This document shows, one piece after another, positions 10,410 through 18,397 of a DNA stretch of 64,000 nucleotides (within the stretch, counting starts at the first letter, position 1; the number at the start of each line of letters is the position of its first letter). The position numbers and the translations under genes are program-made. The notes under the pieces were generated by a model, which saw only the letters and a list, made by a program, of their open reading frames with translations, made no database searches and had not been told where the DNA came from. This DNA is from Pseudomonas eutrophicaquae. GTDB taxonomy: Bacteria > Pseudomonadota > Gammaproteobacteria > Pseudomonadales > Pseudomonadaceae. The stretch lies in contig NZ_JAMJEZ010000008.1 of assembly GCF_023544715.1 (NCBI RefSeq), positions 1-64,000 on the forward strand. Reading direction: 5' to 3'.

Positions 10410-11519
10410 TCAGGCGTTGCGGCGGGCGTTGCGCTGGCGCAGGTAGTCGAGCACGGCGGCCTGATCGCCACTGAACTCGATGCGGGGCGCCTTGCTTTCG
10501 CGCTGGTAGACGTACATGGGGTCGTAGTATTCGACCAGCAGCCCCTCGATCCAGGCGCGGTGGCCATCCACCGCAGCGCTGCGCAGCTGCTCCTCCAGCG
10601 CCGCATCCATCAGCGCGGCCAGGCGCTGGTAGCGCTCGCCGCCGAGCCGCTTCTGGATGTTGCCAAGGCTTTGCCGCAGGCGCTCGGCGAAGGCCGGCAG
10701 CCCTGCCTCCTCGCCATGCAGGGCGACGAACTCGGCGGACAGATCGATCACATAGTCGCCCAGGATGCGCTCGATGCGCCCTTCCAGGCTGTCTTCCAGC
10801 CAGACCAGCGGATAGTCCTGCATGCCCAGATGCAGCGGCAGCGGCAGCGAGCAGCGACCGATCAGCCGGCTTTCGTCCTCCAGCACGAAGGCGCTGCGGC
10901 CGGCGGCACGCTGCTTGAGCAGGTCGATGGCCAGACGGTTCTCGAAGTCGATCTGCGCCGGCTGCTCGCTGGCATGCCGGCCAAAGCTTGAGCCGCGGTG
11001 GTTGGCGTGCCTTTCCAGATCGACGGCGTTGTCCAGCTGCGCCAGCACCTCGGTCTTGCCGGTGCCGGTCATGCCGCCGACGATCACGAAGTCGCATTCG
11101 GTCACGGCCGCTTCGAGGGTTTCGATCAGGAAATGGCGCATCGCCTTGTAGCCGCCGAGCACGCGCGGATAGTCGATGCCGGCTTCCTCGCGCAGCCACT
11201 GCTGGGTGATCTGCGAGCGCAGTCCGCCGCGGAAGCAGAACAGGTAGCCCTCGGGGTTGGCGCGGGCGAAGGCCGCCCAGGCGGCGATGCGCTCGGCTTT
11301 GAGCGTACCGCGCACCAGCTGGTGACCGAGGGCGATGGCCGCGTCCTGACCCTGCTGCTTGTAGCAGGTGCCGACCTTCTGCCGCTCGATGTCGTTCATC
11401 AGCGGCAGGTTGACGCTGTGGGGGAAGGCGCCCTTGCCGTGTTCGACCGGGGCGCGCACGTCCATCAGCGGGATATCGTTTAGGAAGATCGCGCGGTAGT
11501 CGGCGCTGTTGGCTCGCAT
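10410..11519 (-). CDS. mnmH: tRNA 2-selenouridine synthase
   Basis: The 369-residue protein (also called SelU or YbbB) replaces sulfur with selenium in the wobble 2-thiouridine of Lys, Glu and Gln tRNAs, using selenophosphate and a geranylated intermediate. It has an N-terminal rhodanese domain with catalytic Cys95 in the CFRGGLRS motif and a C-terminal P-loop domain (GGMTGTGKT, about 148-156). Its ATG shares one base with the selD stop (TGATG), so selenophosphate supply and use are co-translated. Length and motifs are normal for the family. Confidence 0.95.
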   Translation of the reverse strand: MRANSADYRAIFLNDIPLMDVRAPVEHGKGAFPHSVNLPLMNDIERQKVGTCYKQQGQDAAIALGHQLVRGTLKAERIAAWAAFARANPEGYLFCFRGGLRSQITQQWLREEAGIDYPRVLGGYKAMRHFLIETLEAAVTECDFVIVGGMTGTGKTEVLAQLDNAVDLERHANHRGSSFGRHASEQPAQIDFENRLAIDLLKQRAAGRSAFVLEDESRLIGRCSLPLPLHLGMQDYPLVWLEDSLEGRIERILGDYVIDLSAEFVALHGEEAGLPAFAERLRQSLGNIQKRLGGERYQRLAALMDAALEEQLRSAAVDGHRAWIEGLLVEYYDPMYVYQRESKAPRIEFSGDQAAVLDYLRQRNARRNA

Positions 11520-12553
11520 CAGTACACCTCCACCGCGTGACGCTGTCGGGCGACCAGTTCGCCGATCGGCGCCAGCTGCAGGCCCAGCTCGGCGGCCACG
11601 GCGAGGAGCTCGGCCTCGCCCTCCGGGGTGACGGCAATCAGCAGGCCGCCGCTGGTCTGCGGGTCGCAAAGCAGCAGCTTCTGCGTCTCGTCGAGAGGGG
11701 CGATACGCTCGCCGTAGCTGTCGAAGTTGCGCAGGGTGCCGCCCGGTACACAGCCCTCGGCCAGATAGTGCTCGACGCCGGCGATGCGCGGCACGGCAGC
11801 GGCCTTAAGGCGCGCGGTCAGGCCGCTGCCGTCAGCCATTTCCACTAAATGGCCGAGCAGGCCGAAGCCGGTGACATCGGTCATCGCCGTCACGCCGGCC
11901 AGCTTGCCAAAGCGCGCGCCGGGCTTGTTCAGGGTGCACATCCAGTCACGGGCGAGATTCGCATCCTCGGCGCGCAACTTGCCCTTCTTCTCGGCGGTGG
12001 TGAGGATGCCGATGCCCAGCGGCTTGGTCAGGTACAGGCGGCAGCCTTCGCTGGCGGTGTCATTACGCTTCATGAAGCGCTTTTCGACGATGCCGGTGAC
12101 CGCCAGGCCGAAGATCGGCTCGGGGGCATCGATCGAGTGACCGCCGGCCAGCGGGATGCCGGCGGCATCGCACACCGCGCGCCCGCCACGGATCACCTCG
12201 CGGGCCACTTCCGGAGCCAGCACATTGACCGGCCAGCCGAGGATGGCGATGGCCATCAGCGGGTCGCCACCCATGGCGTAGATGTCGCTGATCGCGTTGG
12301 TCGCGGCAATGCGGCCGAAATCGAAGGGGTCGTCGACGATCGGCATGAAGAAGTCGGTGGTAGACACCACGCCACGCTCCTCGTCGATGGCGTAGACCGC
12401 CGCATCATCACGCGAGGCATTGCCGACCCAGAGCTTCGGGTCGAGGTGCTGCGCCCCGCTGCCGGCGAGGATCACCTCCAGCACCTTGGGGGAAATCTTG
12501 CAGCCGCAGCCGGCGCCGTGGCTGTACTGGGTGAGGCGGATCGGTTCGCTCAT
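11519..12553 (-). CDS. selD: Selenide, water dikinase (selenophosphate synthetase)
   Basis: SelD makes selenophosphate from selenide and ATP. The 344-residue protein begins [19 protein letters not shown]; Cys16 and Lys19 correspond to the catalytic Cys17 and Lys20 of E. coli SelD, so this is a cysteine rather than a selenocysteine enzyme. The AIRS-type ATP-binding segments DDAAVY and [10 protein letters not shown] are present. The ATG at 12553 has GGAG upstream; a longer in-frame start would run into non-conserved sequence. No selA, selB or selC is in the window, so here selenophosphate is tied to tRNA modification. Confidence 0.96.
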   Translation of the reverse strand: MSEPIRLTQYSHGAGCGCKISPKVLEVILAGSGAQHLDPKLWVGNASRDDAAVYAIDEERGVVSTTDFFMPIVDDPFDFGRIAATNAISDIYAMGGDPLMAIAILGWPVNVLAPEVAREVIRGGRAVCDAAGIPLAGGHSIDAPEPIFGLAVTGIVEKRFMKRNDTASEGCRLYLTKPLGIGILTTAEKKGKLRAEDANLARDWMCTLNKPGARFGKLAGVTAMTDVTGFGLLGHLVEMADGSGLTARLKAAAVPRIAGVEHYLAEGCVPGGTLRNFDSYGERIAPLDETQKLLLCDPQTSGGLLIAVTPEGEAELLAVAAELGLQLAPIGELVARQRHAVEVY

Positions 12554-12800
12554 GGAGGCACTCCGGGGTGGGTCGCGATAGGTGGCGATTCTAGCAAAGC
12601 CTCCCGGGTGGCTGGCGGCGTGCGGCGGGATAGGCCATATGTCCAATGGGCGGGCGATGCTTGCGCTCAATCATGTATCGCTTTTTGGGGATTTGGTGTG
12701 CCAGGAGCAGACAAGGTTTGCAGTATTTGGCGATATTGGCCCAATTATTGGCTGTTTTTGCCGAACAAGGTGCCTAGTGTGTGCAGCCTGTTAGGGCTTT

Positions 12801-12847
12801 AAAGGGATACTGGAACAGAAATATTTTTTCTTGAACTGTATCCCTTT
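12801..12847. repeat. Inverted repeat AAAGGGATAC...GTATCCCTTT at the TRAP promoter
   Basis: Two perfect 10-bp arms at 12801-12810 and 12838-12847 are separated by 27 bp. The right arm falls in the spacer of the promoter at 12831-12858, a place where a bound repressor would block polymerase. Arm centres are 37 bp apart, about 3.5 helical turns. Confidence 0.65.
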
Positions 12848-12858
12848 TTGGGTATGCT
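12831..12858 (+). promoter_or_regulatory. Probable sigma70 promoter of the TRAP operon
   Basis: TTGAAC (12831-12836), a 16-bp spacer and TATGCT (12853-12858), about 90 bp upstream of the dctP start. It sits in A+T-rich sequence and overlaps the inverted repeat. Confidence 0.6.
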
Positions 12859-12948
12859 CGAGGCGTTGGCTCGTCCCCGCGATGCCCGCGTGCTGATCAG
12901 AGCCGAAGAGCCCTAAAGCCGTTACAAGAATAATTCGGGAGCACCCCT

Positions 12949-13980
12949 ATGAAACGCCTCAAGCTGGCCGCGCTGGTCGCCGCCATTGGTTGCGCCTCCT
13001 CCCTGCAGGCTGCCGAGACCTACACCCTCAAGTTCGGCCACTTCCTGCCGTCCACCTCGTATCAGCATACCCAGATGTTCGAGCCGTGGTGCGCCAAGCT
13101 CAAGGACGAGTCGGCCGGTCGCCTGCAGTGCCAGATCTACCCGTCGATGCAGCTGGGCGGTACACCGGCCAAGCTGGCCGACATGGTGCGCAACGGCGTG
13201 GCGGACATTGTCTGGACCGCACCGTCCTACTCGCCGGGCAAGTTCCCGCGCATCGAGGTGCTTGAGCAGCCGTTCCTGATGCCCTATGGCTCGCGCAACA
13301 GCGATCCGATCATCTGGAACTTCTACCAGCAGTACGCCAAGGATGACTTCAAGGGCTACAAGGTGCTGTCCATGCACGGCGATGGCGGCATGGGCTTCCA
13401 TACCCGCAGCAAGGCGGTCACCAGTCTGGATGACCTCAAGGGCATGAAGCTGCGCGCGTCCAACCGCGCCTCCTCGCTGCTGGTCGAATCGCTGGGTGCC
13501 GCGCCGGTGAGCATGCCGCCGCCGCAGATGACCGAGTCGCTGTCCAAGGGCGTGATCGACGGCGTGCTGTTCACCTGGAGCACCATCCGCGATGTGAAGA
13601 TCGACGAGGTCACCCGCTACCACAGCGCCTCGCCGGAAGGCGCTCCGGCGCTGAGCAATACCGTCCTGACCATGCTGATGAACCCGAAGAAGTTCGACAG
13701 CCTGCCCAAGGATCTGCAGGAAATCATCGAGCGTAACAGCGGTGATGCCCTCAACGACCTGATCAGCGGCGTGTGGGACCAGCAGATGGACGCCTCGATC
13801 AAGGCCACCCCGGCCGAGCAGATCGTGCCGATCAGTGCGGACAACTACGCCGCCATGCAGAAGGCTGCCGAGCCGGTGGCGCAGAACTGGGTCAAGGAAG
13901 TCTCCGCCAAGGGAATCGACGGCGCGGCCCTGCTGCAGGGCGCGCGTGATCTGGCGACTGCCCAAGCCCAAAACCGGTAA
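12949..13980 (+). CDS. dctP: TRAP transporter periplasmic solute-binding protein, DctP family
   Basis: The 343-residue protein has a Sec signal peptide (cleaved near SSLQA-AETY) and the DctP fold. The KGMKLRASNR segment carries the arginine that in this family salt-bridges the substrate carboxylate. It captures an organic acid in the periplasm and hands it to DctQM. Substrates of characterised relatives include C4-dicarboxylates, sialic acid, ectoine and keto acids; the one here cannot be told. It heads a three-gene operon ending at the terminator at 15856-15895. Confidence 0.9.
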   Translation: MKRLKLAALVAAIGCASSLQAAETYTLKFGHFLPSTSYQHTQMFEPWCAKLKDESAGRLQCQIYPSMQLGGTPAKLADMVRNGVADIVWTAPSYSPGKFPRIEVLEQPFLMPYGSRNSDPIIWNFYQQYAKDDFKGYKVLSMHGDGGMGFHTRSKAVTSLDDLKGMKLRASNRASSLLVESLGAAPVSMPPPQMTESLSKGVIDGVLFTWSTIRDVKIDEVTRYHSASPEGAPALSNTVLTMLMNPKKFDSLPKDLQEIIERNSGDALNDLISGVWDQQMDASIKATPAEQIVPISADNYAAMQKAAEPVAQNWVKEVSAKGIDGAALLQGARDLATAQAQNR

Positions 13981-13986
13981 TTCATC

Positions 13987-14517
13987 ATGGCCGAATCGCT
14001 TTCCTTCGAAGGCGGCCAGGAACTGCAACGCGGCCCCCTGGGCCGCGTTCTGTATCAGGCCTGCCGAATCTGGGCACTGGCTGGAGGCGGCGTACTGCTG
14101 GCGCTGATCGGCATGTCGCTGGTGTCGATCATCGGCCGCAAGCTGTATGCCGCCCCGGTGCGCGGCGACATCGAGCTGATGGAGATGGGCGCGGCAATCG
14201 CGATTGCCAGCTTCCTGCCGATCTGCGAGATGCGCGGGCTGCACCTCAAGGTCGATACCTTCACCCTGCGCGCCCCGCAGTGGATGCAGACCGGGCTGGA
14301 TGTGATCGGCCATGGCCTGTGCCTGCTGGCGGCGCTGGTCCTCGCCTGGCGGACCGCCCTGCAACTGGGCGACACCCTGACCTATGGCGATGTCTCCACC
14401 CTCTTGACCATCCCGCTGTGGATTCCGCTGGCACTGATCGTGCCCAGCCTGTTGCTGCTGGCGCTGGCCAGCGCCTGGCGCATCACCCACTGTCTGGCAC
14501 CCGGAGGTCGTCCATGA
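13987..14517 (+). CDS. dctQ: TRAP transporter small membrane subunit, DctQ family
   Basis: The 176-residue protein has four hydrophobic helices (first about 28-48, containing GGGVLLALIGMSLVSIIG), the usual DctQ topology. It joins DctM in the Na+-driven TRAP transporter. It follows dctP after 6 bp and its stop overlaps the dctM start (ATGA). Confidence 0.9.
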   Translation: MAESLSFEGGQELQRGPLGRVLYQACRIWALAGGGVLLALIGMSLVSIIGRKLYAAPVRGDIELMEMGAAIAIASFLPICEMRGLHLKVDTFTLRAPQWMQTGLDVIGHGLCLLAALVLAWRTALQLGDTLTYGDVSTLLTIPLWIPLALIVPSLLLLALASAWRITHCLAPGGRP

Positions 14518-15836
14518 GCGGTCTGACACTTGGCCTGATCGGTCTGGCCATCACCCTGACCCTGCTGGCGCTGCGCGTACACATCGGGGTGACCATGCTG
14601 ATCGGTGGGACGGCCTGTTTCCTAGCCGTGAATGCCGGCGACTGGAATGCGCTGCTCTACACCCTCAACAATCTGGCCTACTCGCGTCTGTCCAACTACG
14701 ACCTGGCGGTGATTCCGCTGTTCGTGCTGATGGGTCAGTTTGCCACCCATGGCGGCCTGTCGCGGGCGATCTTCCGCTGCGCGGCGGCGTTCATCGGCCA
14801 CCTCAAGGGCGGCATCGGCATGGCGGCGATCGGTGCCTGTGCAGGCTTCGGGGCGATCTGCGGCTCCTCGCTGGCCACTTCGGCGACCATGAGCCATGTG
14901 GCGCTGCCGGAGCTGCGCCGCCACAACTATTCCGGCCGTCTGGCCACCGCCACCGTGGCGGCCGGCGGCACCCTGGGCATCCTGATTCCGCCGTCGGTGC
15001 CGCTGATCATCTACGCGGTGCTGACCCAGGAGTCGATCGCCAAGCTGTTCGTTGCGGCGGTGATTCCCGGCATCCTCGCGGTACTTGGCTACATGGTCGT
15101 GCTGCGCATCATGGTGGCCCGCGAGGGCGGCCATGATCACGAGCTGGAAAAGGCCAGCGCCGGTGAGCGCCTGCGCGCCACGCTGAATGTGCTGCCGGTG
15201 GTCGGGGTCTTTCTGGTGGTGATCGTCGGCATCTACGGCGGCTGGTCCAACCCCACCGAGGCAGCGTCGATCGGCGCGGCGGCCTGCGGCATCCTCGCGG
15301 TCCTGCAGGGTGGCATGCGCTGGGAGGGGATCAGCAAGAGCCTCCTGGGCACCGCCGAGACCACCGCGATGATCTTCCTGGTGCTGCTCGGTGCCGATCT
15401 GCTCAATTCGGGGCTGGCGCTGACCCAGATGCCCAACGAGCTGGCTGAGTGGGTGAAGAACAGCGGCATGGCGCCGATGCTGGTGCTGGCGGCGATCCTG
15501 ATTACCTACCTGCTGCTTGGCTGCGTGATGGATTCGCTGGCGATGATCCTGCTGACCATCCCGATCTTCTACCCGATGATCATGGGTCTGGACTTCTTCG
15601 GCATGGATGCGACCGAGAAGTCGATCTGGTTCGGCATTCTCGCGCTGATGGTGGTGGAAATCGGTCTGGTGACGCCGCCTTTGGGCATGAACCTGTTCAT
15701 CGTCCAGCGCGCCGCCGGCAACGTGCCGCTGGCCGAGACCGCCCGTGGTGTACTGCCGTTCATCACCTCGGATCTGCTGCGCATCGCGCTGCTGGCGCTA
15801 TTCCCGGGCATCAGCCTGTGGCTGCTGTCCTTCTGA
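14514..15836 (+). CDS. dctM: TRAP transporter large membrane subunit, DctM family
   Basis: The 440-residue protein is the transport subunit, with about twelve hydrophobic segments and the DctM hallmark GFGAICGSSLATSATM. The C-terminal half repeats the inverted topology (GLVTPPLGMNLFIV). The ATG at 14514 overlaps the dctQ stop by four bases. Longer upstream extensions in this frame run through dctQ and are rejected. Confidence 0.92.
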   Translation: MSGLTLGLIGLAITLTLLALRVHIGVTMLIGGTACFLAVNAGDWNALLYTLNNLAYSRLSNYDLAVIPLFVLMGQFATHGGLSRAIFRCAAAFIGHLKGGIGMAAIGACAGFGAICGSSLATSATMSHVALPELRRHNYSGRLATATVAAGGTLGILIPPSVPLIIYAVLTQESIAKLFVAAVIPGILAVLGYMVVLRIMVAREGGHDHELEKASAGERLRATLNVLPVVGVFLVVIVGIYGGWSNPTEAASIGAAACGILAVLQGGMRWEGISKSLLGTAETTAMIFLVLLGADLLNSGLALTQMPNELAEWVKNSGMAPMLVLAAILITYLLLGCVMDSLAMILLTIPIFYPMIMGLDFFGMDATEKSIWFGILALMVVEIGLVTPPLGMNLFIVQRAAGNVPLAETARGVLPFITSDLLRIALLALFPGISLWLLSF

Positions 15837-15855
15837 TCCGCAGCGCCTGAAACGC

Positions 15856-15895
15856 CAAGGCCCCGCCGGTGCTGCCGTGCGGGGCCTTGTTTTTT
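15856..15895 (+). terminator. Rho-independent terminator after dctM
   Basis: An 11-bp G+C-rich stem (15856-15866 with 15879-15889) is followed by TTTTTT. It lies between the convergent dctM and thyA genes. Confidence 0.88.
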
Positions 15896-15913
15896 GCCGG
15901 GCGGTGCTGAGAT

Positions 15914-16708
15914 TCAGACCGCGACATCCGCCTTGATGTGCGGGTGGGCCTGGTAATTCAGTAGCTCGAAGTCCTCGAAGCGGAAGGCGAACAGATCCTT
16001 CACCGCAGGATTCAGGCGCATCTGCGGCAGCGGCAGCGGCTCGCGGGACAGCTGCAGATCGGCCTGCTCCAGGTGGTTGCTGTACAGGTGGCAGTCGCCG
16101 CCGGTCCAAATGAACTCACCGGGTGCGAGGTCGCAGACCTGCGCCACCATCAGGGTCAGCAGCGCGTAGCTGGCGATGTTGAATGGCACGCCAAGGAAGA
16201 TGTCCGCCGAGCGCTGGTAGAGCTGGCAGGAGAGCTTGCCGTCGGCGACATAGAACTGGAACAGCGCATGGCAGGGCGGCAGGGCCATCTGCTCGACCAG
16301 CGCCGGATTCCAGGCCGAGACCATCAGCCGCCGCGAGTCGGGATTCTGCTTGATCATCGCGATCAGGTTGGCGATCTGATCGATCGACTCGCCATTGGGC
16401 GCTGGCCAGCTGCGCCACTGGTAGCCGTATACCGGGCCTAGCTCGCCGTGCTCGTCGGCCCACTCGTCCCAGATGCGCACGCCGTTGTCCTTCAGGTAGC
16501 GGATGTTGGTGTCACCCTTCAGGAACCACAGCAGCTCATGGATGATGGATTTGAGGTGGCATTTCTTGGTGGTGACCAGCGGGAAGCCGGCGGCCAGATC
16601 AAAGCGCATCTGGTGACCGAACACGCTCAGGGTGCCGGTGCCGGTCCGGTCGCTCTTGAAGGTGCCGGTCTCGCGCACGCGGCGCATCAGCTCAAGGTAC
16701 GGTTGCAT
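15914..16708 (-). CDS. thyA: Thymidylate synthase
   Basis: ThyA methylates dUMP to dTMP with methylenetetrahydrofolate, linking it to folA further right. The 264-residue length and the position of the nucleophile, Cys146 in [11 protein letters not shown], match E. coli ThyA exactly. The dUMP-binding segments [13 protein letters not shown] and the C-terminal [10 protein letters not shown] are intact. The ATG at 16708 gives the canonical [11 protein letters not shown] start. It follows lgt after 10 bp. Confidence 0.97.
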   Translation of the reverse strand: MQPYLELMRRVRETGTFKSDRTGTGTLSVFGHQMRFDLAAGFPLVTTKKCHLKSIIHELLWFLKGDTNIRYLKDNGVRIWDEWADEHGELGPVYGYQWRSWPAPNGESIDQIANLIAMIKQNPDSRRLMVSAWNPALVEQMALPPCHALFQFYVADGKLSCQLYQRSADIFLGVPFNIASYALLTLMVAQVCDLAPGEFIWTGGDCHLYSNHLEQADLQLSREPLPLPQMRLNPAVKDLFAFRFEDFELLNYQAHPHIKADVAV

Positions 16709-16718
16709 CGAAGGCTCC

Positions 16719-17516
16719 TCAGGAACGCGCAGCGCGCTGGTAGGCAAACACGATCAGGCCGATACCGCCGAGGATCATCGGCAGGCTGAGCAGCTGGCCC
16801 ATGGTCAGCCAGCCGAAGGCCAGGTAGCCAAGTTGGGCATCGGGCACGCGGACGAACTCGACTAGGAAGCGGAACAGCCCGTAGCAGGCGGCGAACAGCC
16901 CGGACACCGCCATGGTCGGGCGCGGTTTGCTGGAATACAGCCAGAGGATGGCGAACAGCGCCACGCCTTCCAGGGCGAACTGGTAGAGCTGCGAGGGGTG
17001 GCGGGCGAGCTGCGCGGGGTCGCTCCAGGCCGGGAACAGCATCGCCCACGGCAGATCGGTCGGCTTGCCCCACAGCTCGGCATTGATGAAGTTGCCGATC
17101 CGCCCGGCACCCAGACCCAGCGGCACCAGCGGGGCGATGAAGTCGAGCAGCTGGAACAGGCTCTTGCCGTTGCGCTTGCCGAACCACCAGGTGGCCAGCA
17201 TCACGCCGAGAAAGCCGCCATGGAACGACATGCCGCCTTCCCAGAGGCGCAGCAGCGACAGCGGATCGGCGAGAAACTGCGCGAAGTTGTAGAGCAGCAC
17301 ATAGCCAAAGCGTCCGCCGAGGATCACCCCGCAGGCCACCCAGAACACCAGGTCAGAGAGCTTGTCACGGCTCCAGGCCGGGTCGAACTGCGCCTGCCGG
17401 CGGGTCGCCAGCCACCAGGCGCCACCGATACCGACCAGGTACATCAGGCCGTACCAGTGGATCTTCAGCGGGCCGAGGGCGAGGGCCACCGGGTCGATCT
17501 GCGGGAACAGCAGCAT
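16719..17516 (-). CDS. lgt: Prolipoprotein diacylglyceryl transferase
   Basis: Lgt adds diacylglycerol from phosphatidylglycerol to the lipobox cysteine of prolipoproteins in the inner membrane. The 265-residue protein has seven hydrophobic segments, the HGGFLGV motif and the signature [17 protein letters not shown] with its essential arginine. I chose the ATG at 17516, which has GAGGAG at good spacing; a GTG two codons upstream is possible but sits against the ribosome site. The lgt-thyA pairing is common in gammaproteobacteria. Confidence 0.95.
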   Translation of the reverse strand: MLLFPQIDPVALALGPLKIHWYGLMYLVGIGGAWWLATRRQAQFDPAWSRDKLSDLVFWVACGVILGGRFGYVLLYNFAQFLADPLSLLRLWEGGMSFHGGFLGVMLATWWFGKRNGKSLFQLLDFIAPLVPLGLGAGRIGNFINAELWGKPTDLPWAMLFPAWSDPAQLARHPSQLYQFALEGVALFAILWLYSSKPRPTMAVSGLFAACYGLFRFLVEFVRVPDAQLGYLAFGWLTMGQLLSLPMILGGIGLIVFAYQRAARS

Positions 17517-17532
17517 GGTCACTCCTCGGGAA

Positions 17533-18315
17533 TCAGAGCAGGAAGTTCAGGCCAACGCCGAGCAGCAGCAGGGCGAACAGGCGCTTGAGCAGGCGCGCCG
17601 ACAGCTTGTGGGCCAGCTGGGCGCCAAAGCGGGCGAAGATCATTGAGGTGGCGGCGATGCCGAGCAGTGCCGGCAGGTAGACAAAGCCGACGCTCCACTC
17701 CGGCAGCGCGCTGGCATCACGGCCCAGCCACATAAAGCTCAGCGCGCTGGTCACGGCAATCGGCAGGCCGCAGGCCGCCGAGGTGGCCACTGCCTGCTGC
17801 ATTGGTACGCTGCGCCAGGTCAGGAACGGCACGGTCAGCGAACCGCCGCCGATGCCGATGATCGCCGAGGCCCAGCCGATCACCCCACCGGCCGCGCCCA
17901 GCGTGGCTTGGCCTGGCACCGTATGGCTGGCCTTGGGTTTGAGATCCAGCGCCATCTGCGCAGCCATGACCAGGGCGAACACGCCGATGATCTTCTGCAG
18001 CAGCGGGCCTTGCAGCAGGGTGGCGGTAAAGCCGCCCAGCACGCTGCCGGCGAGGATGCCGACGGTCAAGGAGCGGAAGATCGGCCACTGCACCGCGCCA
18101 CGTTTGTGGTGGGCGAGCACCGAATTGATCGAGGTGAAGGCGATCGTGGCCAGCGAGGTGCCGACTGCCAGGTGTGTCAGCACCTCCGGGGCGACGCCCT
18201 GGGCCTGGAAGCTGAACACCAGCACCGGGACGATGATCATCCCGCCACCGACCCCGAACAATCCAGCCAGTACGCCGGCGGCGGCCCCCAGCAGCAGGTA
18301 GAGAAGAAATTCCAT
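17533..18315 (-). CDS. TSUP-family membrane permease (TauE/SafE-like)
   Basis: The 260-residue protein has about eight hydrophobic helices with the paired TSUP motifs [13 protein letters not shown] and [12 protein letters not shown]. Relatives export sulfite, sulfoacetate or other organosulfur anions; the substrate is unknown. It lies 16 bp upstream of lgt and may be co-transcribed with it. The same neighbour order (TSUP-lgt-thyA) is kept in other Pseudomonas as I recall. Confidence 0.88.
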   Translation of the reverse strand: MEFLLYLLLGAAAGVLAGLFGVGGGMIIVPVLVFSFQAQGVAPEVLTHLAVGTSLATIAFTSINSVLAHHKRGAVQWPIFRSLTVGILAGSVLGGFTATLLQGPLLQKIIGVFALVMAAQMALDLKPKASHTVPGQATLGAAGGVIGWASAIIGIGGGSLTVPFLTWRSVPMQQAVATSAACGLPIAVTSALSFMWLGRDASALPEWSVGFVYLPALLGIAATSMIFARFGAQLAHKLSARLLKRLFALLLLGVGLNFLL

Positions 18316-18397
18316 GAAGCCTCCATCACAAAGGCGGCATGGTAGCGGATGGCTCGGGGGTGCTCCAGTTGCGCGCGCCCGTCACGCGTCCGGCAGA

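Larger units (their letters stand above)
12554..12948. other. 395-bp intergenic region between selD and dctP, partly A+T-rich
   Basis: I see no convincing gene. Bases 12640-12860 are clearly richer in A+T than the surroundings. The right part holds the TRAP promoter and inverted repeat listed separately. The left part must carry the selD promoter on the minus strand, but no strong boxes stand out. A short run of CCAATT/ATTGG-like words around 12735-12755 has no obvious role. Confidence 0.6.

Noticed and set aside
11519-12553. SelD as a possible selenocysteine protein with an in-frame UGA
   Set aside because: The catalytic position is a normal cysteine codon (Cys16) and no in-frame stop is present.
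12922-14529. A 535-codon open frame on the minus strand across dctP and dctQ
   Set aside because: It is a shadow of two real genes, with low-complexity Gln/His/Arg composition and no motif.
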